A stretch of 64,000 nucleotides of DNA. It comes from Protonemura montana. Its lineage: Eukaryota > Arthropoda > Insecta > Plecoptera > Nemouridae. The notes under the pieces were generated by a model. It searched no databases. It had not been told where the DNA came from and saw only the letters and a list, made by a program, of their open reading frames with translations. Shown here one piece after another: positions 1 to 17,100 of the stretch (position 1 is the first letter of the stretch; each line of letters starts with the position of its first letter). The position numbers were made by a program, and so were the translations under genes. The stretch is from contig OX387603.1 of NCBI GenBank assembly GCA_947568835.1, forward strand, positions 24,018,651 through 24,082,650. Direction: 5' to 3'.

Positions 1-3000
1 CTTTTCCTCTCCTACTTCCCTAGCGGTACGTTGAGCTGTTATAGAATCTCCTGACACAGAACTGCTTAGTTGAAGGTCTTGATGTTTCTTTTCAAGGTTC
101 CTCCTTTGAAACGGTGTTGGTTTTCAATCCTCATTCGAACATTGACCAAATATTTGAGGATTTGCAATGAAGATCTTTAACTCTTTATAAGAATTTAATA
201 GCATATAATAATATCTAATAATAATAATCTAATAAAATCTAATAAGAATCTAATATCACATTTATATTATCTTTAAGTTTATGGACCTGTGGATCTGACA
301 CCACAAGCTCACTCAAGGGCAATCCTTGTAGAAATGTTGCTTTTGTATACTAAACTGGCTTCCAGAGATCTTGCGCATGTAGTAGGAATATAAACAGATG
401 ATTGTCTGACCAGTTGTCAAAGAAAAGCTTAAAGCAGCTAAAACTGACCATCACTTGTCTGGTAGTCTATGTTACAACTCATTGTTTCCCGACGTAGGTG
501 TACGCTACGTCAACGGCGGTGTTGCGAGCGGCTTCCATCATGTCGACCGCGATGCCGTGCAGAAGCGTCTCTTCCAAGTGAAGGGCAAACGTAACGTCCG
601 CGTGCGCCAGGTCGAACCCAACGTTTCGTCCATGAATAAGGGCGACTGCTTCATCCTGGACATCGGCAAAAACATCTACATCTACACTGGCGCCAAGGCA
701 TCCAGGACCGAGAGGCTTAAGGCCATCAGCGCAGCCAATCAGATCCGCGACCAGGACCACTCTGGACGTTCGCACGTCACCGTGCTTGGTGCGTGGAAAT
801 GTCGTGTCTAGCTCGTTATCATAGGACTTAAACATAAGGTTATGTTACTGGTTTACAATGTGCTAAAAAGTTTGCCACTAGAGATTTATGTAATTTGACT
901 ATCATAATAAGTAGCAGCAAGCTTTCAGTTTATCATTTTCACGAGAGCTTTTCTACCGCCGTGATTGTGGATATTCTTGGTGATTTTTGTAGGATGCTAT
1001 GCTTGTTGGCAATCATTGTCTCATCATAAAAAGTCTGACATTACTAATAATTTAAGAGTGATTTCCCATCAATCTTAATAGTTTTCTTGATTCTCCCAAT
1101 GGTAAGATGTCTTATGATTTACATTTCTGGTACATGAGCCCCAAAATTCCCATTTTAAGAATGTGTTGTCCCCGGCAGATGAGTCTGCCACTCCGGCTGA
1201 GATCCAGAAGTTCTTCTCCGACTTGGGTTCTGGTTCACCCACGGCCGTTGCCGACGAGAGCAAGGGAGGCGACGACGAGCAGTTCGAGCGAAACCAGGAC
1301 GCAGCCGTGACGCTGTGGAAGGTCAGCGACGCTAGCGGATCAATGAAGGTCTCCAAGGTTGCGGAGAAGCCACTCAACCAGAACCTGCTGAACCCCGACG
1401 TGAGTACATGGCTAGGTGGACGTTGCAGAGTGGCCTTTGCCATTGTTATCAATTTGAGACTTTGTGAGGATTTAAACGTAAATAAAATAAAAAATAAATA
1501 ATTGAAATACTGCAACCAAAAGATTGCACTGCATTGGGCATAAAAAAACTCTTGATCCAATTCCATGAATTACAAGAAAGTTATGCTATGTCATCTTATC
1601 TGCACTCACTAACCATTTTTTTTTCGTCCATGACAGGAATTGGGTGATCAGGTATGAACGAAATCAGATCACTTATCGAGGTTCTTTGGGTGCCTTTTCG
1701 CTGAATACTTTCTTAAAACCTCTCTCATGCTCTTTGTAATTTGCATAGCTGTATTCTTTCTAGCAATTTATTTTCAGCCCCGGCTTGGCCTCTTCTTTTC
1801 TGTTTTTCTACCTCCAATGAGTATTTATTTGTATGTAAAAGGTCACAGGTGTGTCCTGTAAGCTCTCCTGCTAGCTTATTGCCAGTTAATTAAGATAATT
1901 AGCATTCCTGTAGTTACCTTATGTACATGCATTGTTGTAGGTTTTCTAGAACTATATATTTTGTTAATGAACAAAAAATATATTATCGTGGTTCGATTCC
2001 TCGAAGCGTAAGTTTATTTTTGGAAATAAAATGAATTACTACAGATTGCATACATTAGAAGGTGCTTTGCTTCAGCTGATCACCGTTCTCTGGTTCCCTT
2101 GGGTCCTGACAGATATCAATTTTTCAGGACTCTTTCATCCTGGACACCATTTCCAGCGGTCTGTTTGTCTGGGTTGGCAAGAAGGCCACTAGCGCTGAGA
2201 AACTGGAGGCCATGAAGAAGGCCCAGCAGTTCCTCAAGGACAACAAGTACCCGGCATGGACTCAGGTGAGACCACATAAGATAGGCGAGCGTTCCTCTTC
2301 CTGGTTTATCAACAACACAATGTATTCTGGAGACACACCACAAGACACTCTTAACTATCTGGCTCTCATTAAAATCAAATGTTCAGTGATCATTTTTCTA
2401 AACATTGTTCAAACAAAAAAATGCCTAAATTATAACTAACTTGTAACTTATAACTTATAACTTTTATAGTAACCTCTATTTTGAAATAAAATAATATTTT
2501 AAATAATGAAGGTATGAAAAAAGTACTCAAAATCCAAAGCAAAAGAATGAGAACTATTTTAAATTGGTTTCCAATTCTTTGAGGAACCTGCAGACAAGTC
2601 CCGAGATCAACCTAGCCTAGATGTTGCCGACAATTGCAGAACTACGAAGCCCAGTTACCATAACCCTTGACCCATTTGTTTGCGCAGATCAAGCGAGTGG
2701 TGCAAGAGGGAGAGCCGTCCGACTTCAAGCAGTACTTCACAAACTGGCGTGCGATCAACGACCAGACCGGTTTGGGCCGCCGCCACCGCCGTGAGGCTAT
2801 CGCCAAGACGCTGCCCGAGCCAGACTTTGATGCAACCAGTCTTCACGCCAAGCGCATTGCCGAGCTGCAGAAGAGTGGTGGCAAGGCCTTCGGGTGAGCG
2901 TCCAATAAAAATGGGATGAGACTGATGTTGTGACCGTTCTTTGCTGTTTGTTGGGGCATAGGAACCAGAGGCCAGTTTACAATTTAAACAAGGGCCAGTT

Positions 3001-6000
3001 TCACAATTTTGGGTTAAAAAGATAACCACCTGTTTTAGACTCGTCTCCATGGTCACAGCCAATCAGTTACTTCTAATTCATCTCAACCTCCAGCTACCTT
3101 TTTACCTAGTCATTGGAAAAGTGGCCCTTCAGGCTTCCTTGTATCTCGCAGGCCAGGAACATTTTAGATAGTACATCGTGGAAAGTTGAACATAGCTTTG
3201 AAGTTGATACGTATCTTTGATCCATGAGGAGGTTTAAAATGCAGCAAGATCAGACTGACTGCCAGTGACTTTCTTAAAGTATAGTTATTCAAATGTGGTG
3301 CAGCGATTAACAACGAAAACCATTTCAGGTTCATGCCAGATGATGGCACCGGCTCCGTCGAGATCTTCCGCATCGAGGACTTTGAGTTAGCTCCTGTCAA
3401 CAAGACCACCTACGGAATGTTCTTCGGCGGCGACTCTTATGTGCTTAAGTACACTTACGGCAAGAGCCAACAGAACTACATCATCTACTTCTGGCAGGTG
3501 GGTCCATGGAGTAAATCCTGATTGGGCCATTCCTGGATTCAGCCCTAGAACATGGACAAAGCTGCAATAGACATTAAATTTGGACCCATCCCTAATTGCA
3601 TGTATCTGCATGCTTTACATCCAAGGTTTGCCTTTCATTTGAGGGGCTGGAGTAGAGAATAATGCCAAAATGTCTATGTCAGAGTTAATCTTAGTAAGAA
3701 AGCAAGAAAAGCCACTGATGGTTTATAAGCTCATGCTAATCTAATCGACCGTACCATCTTGTATCGTCTAGACATGTGAGCCAGGCTCATGCCTCGTGAG
3801 TCTTGGTTGATTTAGTTCATGGGTGACTTGACTCTAATTTGGTGACTATTTTTTATGTCTTGCGGCAGGGAGCCGAGAGTACTCAGGACGAGAAGGCTGC
3901 GGCGGCCATCCACACAGTGCGACTGGACAATGAACTCAGCGGCAAAGCGATCCAAGTCCGTGTTAGCCAGGGCAACGAGCCCAGGCACTTCCTCAGCATC
4001 TTCCGAGGTAACACTTGCTTTAAAATACACTCTGTCTTTACTAGTAGATGAGAGTAGCTTTGAGCTGATTCAATGTCGTTTCACCTTAGAGATTTGTTGA
4101 GCAGATAAATCACTTGCAGTCCCAAATGACAAAGATAATATAGAGACTTAAACTTGAGAGATTGGAGCAAATTTTGTTGAGGACAAGTTCTAAAATCTTG
4201 ACCTTTCATTGACTCGAAGTCAAACTGCATCCCCCAGCTAGCCAGTTGATCAATCACCATCGTCCTTGTCAGTTGATTGCAACCGACTTAAGCAGCAACT
4301 TTCTGATCCTTGTTTGTCCAGGCAAGATGGTGGTGTTCAGCGGCGGCCGACACAGCGGGTTCCGCAATCTGCGCGACCACGACACCTACGACGTGGACGG
4401 CACGCGGCTTTTCCAAGTGCGCGGGACTAACGCCGACGACGTCCGCGCCGTCCAAGTTCCTGAACTCGCAAAGTCGCTCAGCTCTGACGACGTGTTCCTA
4501 CTAGAAACACCCGCCACTGCATACCTCTGGGTCGGCACGGTAACGCTCAGTAGTGGTTTCCATTGGCATAGGTTGTGTTATGTACAAGTGACATAAAAGT
4601 TAAGATTTAAAATACATCCTATTGGTCGAGGTCCTTAAGAAATTCCATGTGAAGCTCAATGGTTCCGATGCTTTTTTAGTCACTCGCACATACTCCATAA
4701 ACTTTCTTCTTAGTTTGCTCCTCTCCGCAACTAACTCCTTGATCAGTTAGCAGTTGTAACTACAGCTACTGCACAGGCAGCAGATACAACATTTCCTAAC
4801 TACCTGGTCTTCTGCGTAGTGCATATTGGCATATAAGAGCTAGGAGATCAAGGACTAGACCTTGAGAGTCCAAGGACTGGTTCATGTAAGCTGGCTGATT
4901 CATGTGTTCCTCAGCTCCCAACCAAGTGCTGCTTCCCATTCGCAGGGCGCTTCCGATGACGAGAAGGCCATGGCTCGCAATGCCGCAGCACTTGTGATCC
5001 CTGACAAGGAGCTGACTGAAATCGCCGAGGGCTCGGAGCCCGCCGAGTTCTGGGCCGCGATCGGGGGCAAGACACCGTATAGTACGCACATCGACGCCGA
5101 ACTGGATGAGATGGAGCCACGACTGTTCCACTGCCGCATCTTGGCCAACGGCAAGTTCCGCGTGGAGGAGATCCAGCAGTTCCAGCAAGGGGACCTCGAC
5201 GAGGACGACATCATGGTACTTGATTCAGGAGAAGAGGTCTATGTATGGGTGGGAGCCAAGTCTGACGACGAGGAGAAGAGGAGGAGCATGGAGATGGCTG
5301 AGGTGAGTTGGCAAATTTTGCAATTGTTTACTGGAACCAGTGATAATTTAACAGCATTTTTCTCTTGAGAAAGAAGTAATAAGTCAAAGTATGAAATTAT
5401 ATTCACAAATAAATATATAAGTTTTGAAAGCAGACTGCAAGACATTATCCCCACAGTCCAAAGGATGAGAATTAACACTTACTTTAACAGACAGAGTAAT
5501 TTGCTAAAATTGCATTCTCATTACTTTTTAAAGAAAGTTCCCCACAAAGGACTAAAACTAGAGCTACAATAGTTGGAAGCTTGACCCCCACGCCAAATAA
5601 ATTCTTAACTCTTACCATTAAAATGTATACCTCTAGTTCAGACTTTAGCCACTCTCCAAAACTGTAAAAACAGTTTTTGTACTACTTTTGCAACGCCTAA
5701 TGTTTGCCACAGAAATACCTGGCCACCGACCCCAGTGAACGCAACCACGACTCTTCGCTGATCTTCACAGTGAAACAAGGCGAGGAGCCTGAGAGCTTCA
5801 CCTCGATGTTCCCCGCGTGGGACAACAAGCACTGGGAGGTAAACACGGTCTAGTCGACACCACCGTATGCAACCGCTTGCCACCATCTAACAGTGTGTGC
5901 TAGCATAACCTTTCCAACATTCTTTTCTTTGCACTGTCTAATGGACATGCTATCTAAAATATATGTCTGCTGTTTGTAATCTTGTTACCATTTCTTTTTC

Positions 6001-6408
6001 TTGTTGTCTTGTAGTAACTACTAATTTGTTTCTAATTATAAACATATTTCCATACTGTCTGCATTTATTTTGACTGTAGAAAATAATATATCCTTGCTTC
6101 CAATTGAATTTCCTATCCTTGCTAGAGATCTATTCTAGATAGATTTTTTTCTTTTGTAGTTTGCTTCCATCATTTTTGTGATGGAATAGTTTTACTTAGT
6201 TTGAATGTGGTTTTACTCACCAATTTTGCATGGTGTGAAGTATGATCAAAATCAAGAAATCTTAATCGAATACTGATTTATTTGAAATATGAAATACCTT
6301 TCTGTTTTGACAAGCAGAAAGTTTTAAACTGTGTCTTACTTTCAGTCCCTCCAGCTGTACGAAGACATTAGAAAAAATATTAACGCTCTGCGCGAGTTGA
6401 GTGTGTGA
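1..6408 (+). CDS. Gelsolin, copy 1 (5' partial)
   Basis: Calcium-regulated actin severing and capping protein of six gelsolin repeats; the first repeat is almost entirely outside the window. Exons: 1-25, 498-788, 1179-1399, 2128-2265, 2688-2893, 3329-3497, 3869-4007, 4322-4539, 4946-5302, 5713-5838, 6346-6408 (TGA). All phases agree and give 650 residues in the window. Landmarks are G2 ([17 protein letters not shown], then GDCFILDIG), G3 (VTLWKVSDASG, DSFILDT), G4 ([34 protein letters not shown]), G5 (TRLFQVRG) and G6 ([20 protein letters not shown]). The last exon adds a short C-terminal helix-like tail of 20 residues that copy 2 lacks. Compared with copy 2 it has an extra intron (2894-3328) and lacks another (the join inside 4946-5302). 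No villin headpiece follows, so it is gelsolin rather than villin. Confidence 0.93.
1637..1651 (+). other. Candidate 15-nt cassette microexon in gelsolin copy 1
   Basis: Inside the intron 1400-2127, a T-rich stretch and an AG precede 15 bases that are followed at once by GTATGA. Both flanking exons are phase 0, so inclusion would add ELGDQ in frame between the G3 residues LLNPD and DSFILDT. No counterpart was seen in the equivalent intron of copy 2. Only the splice-site pattern supports it, so chance is possible. Confidence 0.3.
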
Positions 6409-7199
6409 ACATGGAGCGATGGAAATAAGAAGTGCATTTAGAGGTGTTAACACATTGCTTTTAAAATATTGCTTTCACTGGAATGTTTAGCTTGTTTTCG
6501 GAATTTTATACTTCATTACCTGGTTGGTAGGTATGTTTACAAAGCCTTTTGAATTGACTGAATAAAAAATTTTTAGGTGATAACCTGTATTCTGTTTATG
6601 TGTGCCTATTATAAATGCTATTATTGCTAGATCCATAAACACATCCAGGATCTACAAGATTATACGAAACTTGTCTTTCTTGTGCAGGAGAAATCTAGTA
6701 AAGGGCAGATGAATGACCGAATTCCGAAAAATGTAGGTTTGTTAAATGTTTGTGTCTGAAATCGTACGGATCAATTTAATATGGCCCGCCTATGATTTGA
6801 ATGTAGATCACCTTGAAAGTTGGACAAGCATGGGATCACATGGGAATATTGATTAAAACCAGCTGGCCCAAAGACCAGCTGGCCATGTATAACCAACAAA
6901 GTTAGGTGTACACCATGTGCTCCTTCAAGAGTCAAAGTAGTGAGTGGTATTACAGTGAAACTTGTAGAAATGTTTAAATCATAGCATCTCATGTTAGCAA
7001 ATGTATTAGCAAGATACACCTTAGTGTAAAGTCTTCAAGATCAGCAAAGTTATTTATGGATAGTGTCAATCAAAGTTTAAAGAAAATATCTTTTTAAAGC
7101 AATTACTGATATTGAAGTGCCTATGATTGCTATCTTCTAGTACCTATAGCAACCCACAAGTATCTTATCTGTTCAGAACTCGTGAGGCATAAAACTAAA
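6409..7199. other. Intergenic, gelsolin copy 1 to GALT
   Basis: Contains the 3' UTR of gelsolin copy 1, with AATAAA at 6561-6566, 153 bases past the stop. It then holds AT-rich sequence leading to the GALT start. No ORF with family similarity was seen on either strand. Confidence 0.6.
6561..6566 (+). terminator. Poly(A) signal of gelsolin copy 1
   Basis: Canonical AATAAA at a normal distance after the TGA at 6408. Confidence 0.6.
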
Positions 7200-10603
<3,404 letters not shown>

Positions 10604-11176
10604 CGCTGGTCTAGTGATATGTCCTGCGTGACAATATCAAACAAATAATACAAATCATTTAAATGTGTTGGAAATCAAAAAAGACAATTCGTTTTTAATT
10701 AGTGTTTGTGTGTGTTTATCATTAATTCGTGTTGGATCCATTTTGTCATCTCCTGCGTGTCCTTTATCAGCTTTCACTAATCTATCTTGGATCTAAGCAT
10801 GGCACTCTAAGTCATTAACATAACATAAAAACAAACAGTTTGATTTAAACTATCTATCACACGATTATGACCTATAATCAGTTTCGAAATAAAGCTCAGA
10901 TGATAAGAGAGTGCCATTCCCTACTTTGATAAGCGCCAATGTCATAACAAAGAGTCGCGCTGTACCGTAGCAAGGGTACCTTCACAACGTCCCACTATCG
11001 CGTCCTTCGTGCCTCTAATCGTCGCTGTCGTCGGCGTACCCTGCATGCAAAGCCTGCATGGCACCGTCGTTGACGAGGAATGAGGCACGAAAGTGGCAGC
11101 TCGCAGTTAGAGTTTGGGGACAGTGGCTGGTAGACACCTGAACGCTTACTCTGGCAACGCGGTGACGCCGTCAGGA
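10604..11176. other. Intergenic, GALT 3' UTR and gelsolin-2 upstream region
   Basis: Holds AATAAA at 10888-10893, the likely GALT poly(A) signal. From about 10950 it becomes GC- and CpG-richer, as expected for the promoter or 5' leader of gelsolin copy 2. No TATA box could be assigned. Confidence 0.5.
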
Positions 11177-14100
11177 ATGATTCCCGCTTTTGTGGACGCC
11201 GGTGTCGAGCCGGGGCTCGAGATTTGGAGGATAGAGGTGAGCCGAAGGGAGGCCCGTGGAGGGCGTAGATGAGGGTCGCCGCTTATTGCGAGAAAGATTG
11301 AGAGTAACTCAACGGTGTCATTCTATTTTCGGATGGGAAATGTCATTCTGACCTGGAAGGAAATCGATTTGTAGCTAAAACTAGCAATATTCGCTTCAAA
11401 ATGTTCAATTTATATGTTTCAAAACATTATTTGCACGCCGGTGCAACTTGCCTCGGTTTATTCTTTACTAAACAATTAAAAGTGGTACATTTCCATGGCC
11501 TTGCTTTATCGTCGAATTACCAAACATTATACCTCTACTTTACCTTCTAGCTTCCTTAGTTGTTTGCAACGGCGCTAAGTAAAGTGAGCCTTGTAAAGAC
11601 TGTTAAATAATAATATAATTATTTCACTATCACTGCACGTCGCCGCGGATTAGCATAATCTAGAAACTCAACAAGGCACACCACATTTTATCGCACCAAA
11701 ATATTCTGATATGACATATTGTCACTCACATGTTGTTGCCATAGATTAAGTCGATCAATATGCGGTTAAATGTCAATGCACCACGTGTGAAAATGGGAAC
11801 ACCGGTTGTAGAGAGGTCCCAATGTTAAGCAATACTGGGATCGGTCAGATGTTGGGATATATTTTGTCCACCAAAACCGATTCTTTCCGGGACAATTATT
11901 GCAGGGATTGAAGTTGCCGCAACAGCTTCACTCTCCATAGTCACCAATTGATACTAGCCTCTTGGTAGTAGCGAGCAGAGACAAAAAAGTTTAGACGAGA
12001 AATCTTGAAGTTAAAGTTTTTCCGTCATTCGGAAGGGACGTATTTTACGCCTGCGGTCTTCATGGTGCTCTTTCACAAGAGTTTATTGTTTACCCATGTA
12101 GGCCACTTCAAATACCTATTCACTGTATCGATTTGCCCAGTCCCGCAGGGCCCGTCGTCAAATCGGCTCAATTAATGCAACACGATTCCCTGCTTCCAGA
12201 ACTTCATCCCGGTGAAATACCCGAAAAACGACCACGGCAAGTTCTACACGGGGGACTCGTACATAGTTCTGAGCGTAAGTTCCCGGCATTAACCGGACCG
12301 AGACCGGCCCCTGACTTGAACCCCGATCGGCTCATACCTTCATAAGGTTCTCTCCTTTGCAGACTAAGGGGGTGATCCACTCCAAAGGCAAGCACCTACG
12401 ATGGGACATCCACTTCTGGCTAGGGAACGAAACCACCAGTGTAAGTACTGAATATTCTCGAATATCACTGCAAATACCGGGAATAGCTGTCGTCATAGGA
12501 TGGCGATTAATGAAGAATTGAGAAACTACTAGAAGAGGGAATCTAGGAAGGGAAAGAGAGGGAGGAAAGAAGAGAGAGAAGAGAAGAAGAGAATCTAGGA
12601 AGAGAGAATCTAGGGGCCCAGCCGTGGCCCAGTCGAGATCATAAGAAAGATTCGTTGACACTCGACAGCACAAGCCGTTAGAGTCAAGGACTAGATTGCG
12701 AGTTCCAGGACTCGGTTGATATAAATGTCTTCCCTTAGGACGAGTCGGGGGCGGCAGCCATCATGGCCGTGCAGTTGGACGACTCTTTGGGAGGCGGGCC
12801 TGTGCAACACCGCGAGGTGCACGAACACGAGTCTGCACTCTTCCTCTCGTACTTCCCGACCGGTCAGTTGTCTCCAGTACCCGTACCTTGTCTATATGTA
12901 TCAAAAAGTTGCAGACAGTCTGCCAAAGGGAGACCCAATCTTAGCATGCGCTGCGATTCATCGATGTCACAAGTTTATTTCGATACTGGTCAATTGTTTG
13001 CTCAGACTCAGTACGACTTATCCGTGCACCCGTCGCTTCGAAGCACGTACAACGGGATTAGAAACGAGATTGTGGTGACTCACGATCATTCACGATGACG
13101 CCGTTCACGCTCCACCGATGGTGACAAGATTGTCTGGCAGCCGCGTTGCGAGGGTGTTGATTCATGTGCATATAGATGCATGCACCATAGTAGAGATAGA
13201 ATTTAATTTCAGTAGTGCATTGGCACTGGTACAATATTGCATCAACAAAGACACATTTTCTAGCGTTCCCCAAAATCGTGGCCCTTGTCAACGCTTCTAA
13301 AGTAAAGCTCGAGGTGAAAAAATTACGTGACAGAAGTCAAAATGTTCTTGCTAATTGTGACTTCCAGACCGTTCCAACCCTTGACCGTTTGGTTGGTGAT
13401 TTCCTTTGCAGGCATCCGCTACCTGACTGGCGGCGTAGCCAGTGGCTTCCACCATGTCGACCGCGACGCCGTGCAGAAGCGTCTCTTCCAAGTGAAGGGC
13501 AAACGCAACGTCCGCGTGCGCCAGGTCGAGCTCAACGTCTCCTCCATGAATAAGGGCGACTGCTTCATCCTGGACGTCGGCAAGGAGATCTATATCTACA
13601 CTGGCGCTAACAGTTCCCGTATGGAGCGCATCAAGGCCATCAGCGCCGCCAATCAGATCCGGGATCAGGATCACTCGGGGAGGTCTACGGTCAACATTCT
13701 AGGTACGCCAAACTTTCCGGGTCGCAGCAAATTTGTTTGCTGACGTCGGAACAGAAAACGTGATTGGATGTGGCGAAATAGTCCGCCTCTTAAGAGTGAG
13801 CGACCGAACGGTGTGGCGTGCTGGAAACACCGGTTCTCGTGAGATCACCTAAGTTAAGCAACACAGCGCTGGGTCAGGTATGGGATAGGTGACCGTCATA
13901 CACATGCCCAGTTCTGTTCGGGAGAGAGGTTGGATGGATGAAAGTTAGTACAGCAACTTCATTCGCCTTGCTTATCAACCTCTCGACAGCATGGATTTGT
14001 GGAGGAATCCTTCTGTTCGAGTTTTACCGTCCATCGGAAGGGACGCTAAGCCGGTGGTCCCCTTTGTGCTCTTCGATAGGAGAAGGCTACGTGCCGGCAC

Positions 14101-17100
14101 CGGGTTTCCACTCCTCCCTTCTAGACTAAGTTAGGTTACTCATCATCCTCATCATCATCCACTCGTTCACCGACGCCATTAGACCAGTGCCGCAAGGCCA
14201 GATGTCAAAACAGTGCGCCGTGAAACACCACAAATCAATCAATCAATCTTGGGAGCGAAACGCACATTTGGCTTAATTTTTTTATTTATGAGGTTTAACG
14301 CGCCCTGGGCACTGGTAGAATGAGTATATGATTATGAGGATGATGATGAACCTAACCTAGCTTAGAAGGGATAAAGAGAAATTAGGTGTCGGCACGTATC
14401 CTACTCCTGTTGTAGAGTACCAAGGTACCGGCTTAACGTACCTTCCGAAGGACGGTACAACGCAAACAACAGGATTCCTCAACAAATCATGATGTCGAGA
14501 GGTTGATAAGAAATGTACATGAAGTTCTGTTCTACCTTTCATCTCTCTCAAACAGAACTGGTCATGTGCTTGATGATCACCCATCCAATACCTGGCCCAG
14601 CTCTGTGTTGCTTACCTTTAGTGATCTCGCGAGAAGAGGTGTTTCCAACACGCTAAACCGTACGGTGCATATTTGGCGTCTGAGCCAGAGTATGTGAACG
14701 AACTCTAGGTCCGCTCAACGATATCGCGGTAGTTGGAAAACGAGGGAACATGTCACAAGTTTTGCGTGTTGGGCACTAGGGTTTGTCGCCGTGCAGTGTA
14801 GACATTTGTTGGTACAAAAGCTGGTGGCGTGACGCCGATGTCTCAACTGTCCCCCGAGTGCAAGCGTGGTGCATGATTGGTTGATTCCTACACATCCATG
14901 ATGACAGCAGGTCCGTGTCGAACTATGTCACTGATGTTAGACCGTTCAACATTATGCTATGAATCTATTCCACTGCGCTGACTTGCTTGTGTTCTCCAAT
15001 CTTGGACATAGTTTTAAAACATTTAGCATTACCCTTGCATTTACTGGCAACGCACTCGCATTTTATTTGTTGCCATGCTCAAGTCCTGTAAAAGTGATAC
15101 ACGTTTAAATAAAGAAATTTAATTGATTGGTTTTGCGGTATTAGTGTTGGAATATGCGTTTTGGACGCGGCGGGAAGATTAGTGGAAATCAGTTCAACCT
15201 TGAATACGAAAAAGTAAGAAACCCAATTTAAGTGAAGATAATTTTCAAGATCAACCATTTCCCTGCAGATACCCAAGGCATTGAATTCCGGAACACTTTC
15301 TGACTTGACATTCTCTAACTGCCCCTAACTGCCCCCAACTGCCTCCTGCTGATCCCTATCGTGTCACATCCGAACATGCAGACGAGTCGTCGACTGAGGC
15401 CGAGGTGGGCGAGTTCTTCGAACGCCTGGGCTCCGGCTCGCCGGAGGAAGTAGCCGACGACACGGAGGGTGGCGACGACGAAAGCTTTGAAGTGAACTTG
15501 CAGACCGCCGTTGCACTCTGGAGGGTTAGCGACGCCAGCGGCGCCATGCAGCTCTCCAAGGTCGGCGAACGCCCCCTCGACCAGACGCTGCTAGATACCA
15601 ACGTGAGTGCAGTTCTACCTTAAGGTTCTACCTCTTGCAACCTTGCGCCTAGAACCTGAGACGATCGACTATTCATGCACTGACGATCTTGTGCATTTAA
15701 CGTCAAGGATAATAACGCATGAAGTTGATGTAAGATAGGATATCCTGTACAAATACAAATACAAATATTTGGTCAGTAGGTTTTTGCCACGGGTTATGGT
15801 GGGCCATATTAAGCCAACAGAAAAATGCACAAGCATTAATTAGGCAAGGAACCTTGCCTGGAATTGGACTCAACAGTTTCCTTATTTTTAATATCTTTCT
15901 CTGTGCCAAACTGCCAATCTTGAATCAAAAGAGGCGGAATTTTGATAGATGCAGTGTTGCAACTCTGCTAATTTTCTCTTGAGACGAGATCTCATCAGGG
16001 GCTGCAATATTGGCTTGGCCTGACTATGCAGACATTAATTTCCCGCAGGACTCGTTCATCTTGGATACAGTGTCGGCCGGCTTGTTTGCGTGGATCGGCA
16101 AGAACGCGACAGCCGAGGAAAAGCGGGAGGCCATCCGTCGCGCACAGGACTTCCTCTCCACAAAAAAGTACCCGCCGTGGACACAGGTACCACAGCTGAG
16201 AACTGGCTAGCTGCCATTCAGAACTTAGTCTCAAGTCCTGACCTAGCCAGACCTAAGTAATTCAGCCAGATTATGGGCGTTGAGGGCCTCCATACTTCCA
16301 CTAATGGCCTCTGCAAACGACATATGATACATTCTCTCTAGAATTTCACTGATGTATTTTTGTCCTGTTTTGTTGTATCATGAGAGTTTGGAGAAGTTAA
16401 GCCATAAGCAAAAGCCCCTTAGTTGGATTTTCACCATACAATTTAAGGTTTATCTTTCAGTTAATATTTTAGTCTGTATATGTGACACTGAACAAACCAT
16501 CGGCAATGGCCATTTGCAGGCACCATATGTTCTTTATGCCTTAATAGTTAGATTCACAAAGACCTAGCAGCCAATCTCCAGTCCCCAACAAGCAATCACA
16601 ACACAACGATTTCCGACCGTCCGCATCGTTCCAGATCAAGCGTATCGTAGAGGGTGCCGAACCACCAGACTTCAAGCAGTACTTCGAGGCGTGGCGCTCC
16701 GAGGGCGAGCTGACTGGACCCGGTCGCTACCGCCGCCAAGCCATCGTGAGCAGCTTGCCACCAGACCAGCCTGTCACCGAGCAGCGCATCAAGCAGCTGG
16801 CGCGTAGCGGTGGCTGCTCGTATGGGTTTATGCCCGACGACGGCACTGGCGACTTGATTGTGTTTCGTGTGGATTCGTTCCGTCTGGTTCCCGTCGAACC
16901 GGCAACCTACGGGATGTTCTTCGGGGGCGACTGCTACCTCGTCAAGTACGGCTATCAGAAGGACGGAAAGGAGCACTTTGTCATCTACTTCTGGCTGGTA
17001 GGCTATAAGGGTGTTCTTGATTTGAGTCAATAAGTAATAACAAAAATATGCTTCTTGTCATAAAATCCTATTACATCACAGTCCATAGGTACATTAAAAT

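Noticed and set aside
1985..2010. B-box-like GGTTCGATTCC suggesting a tRNA or SINE
   Set aside because: No A-box or folding partner lies upstream in the AT-rich intron.
13811..13900. A genuine 5S rRNA gene
   Set aside because: Only the internal part is 5S-like, it is fused to a body of about 300 bp shared by several dispersed copies, and copies carry target duplications. This is a SINE head, not an rRNA gene.
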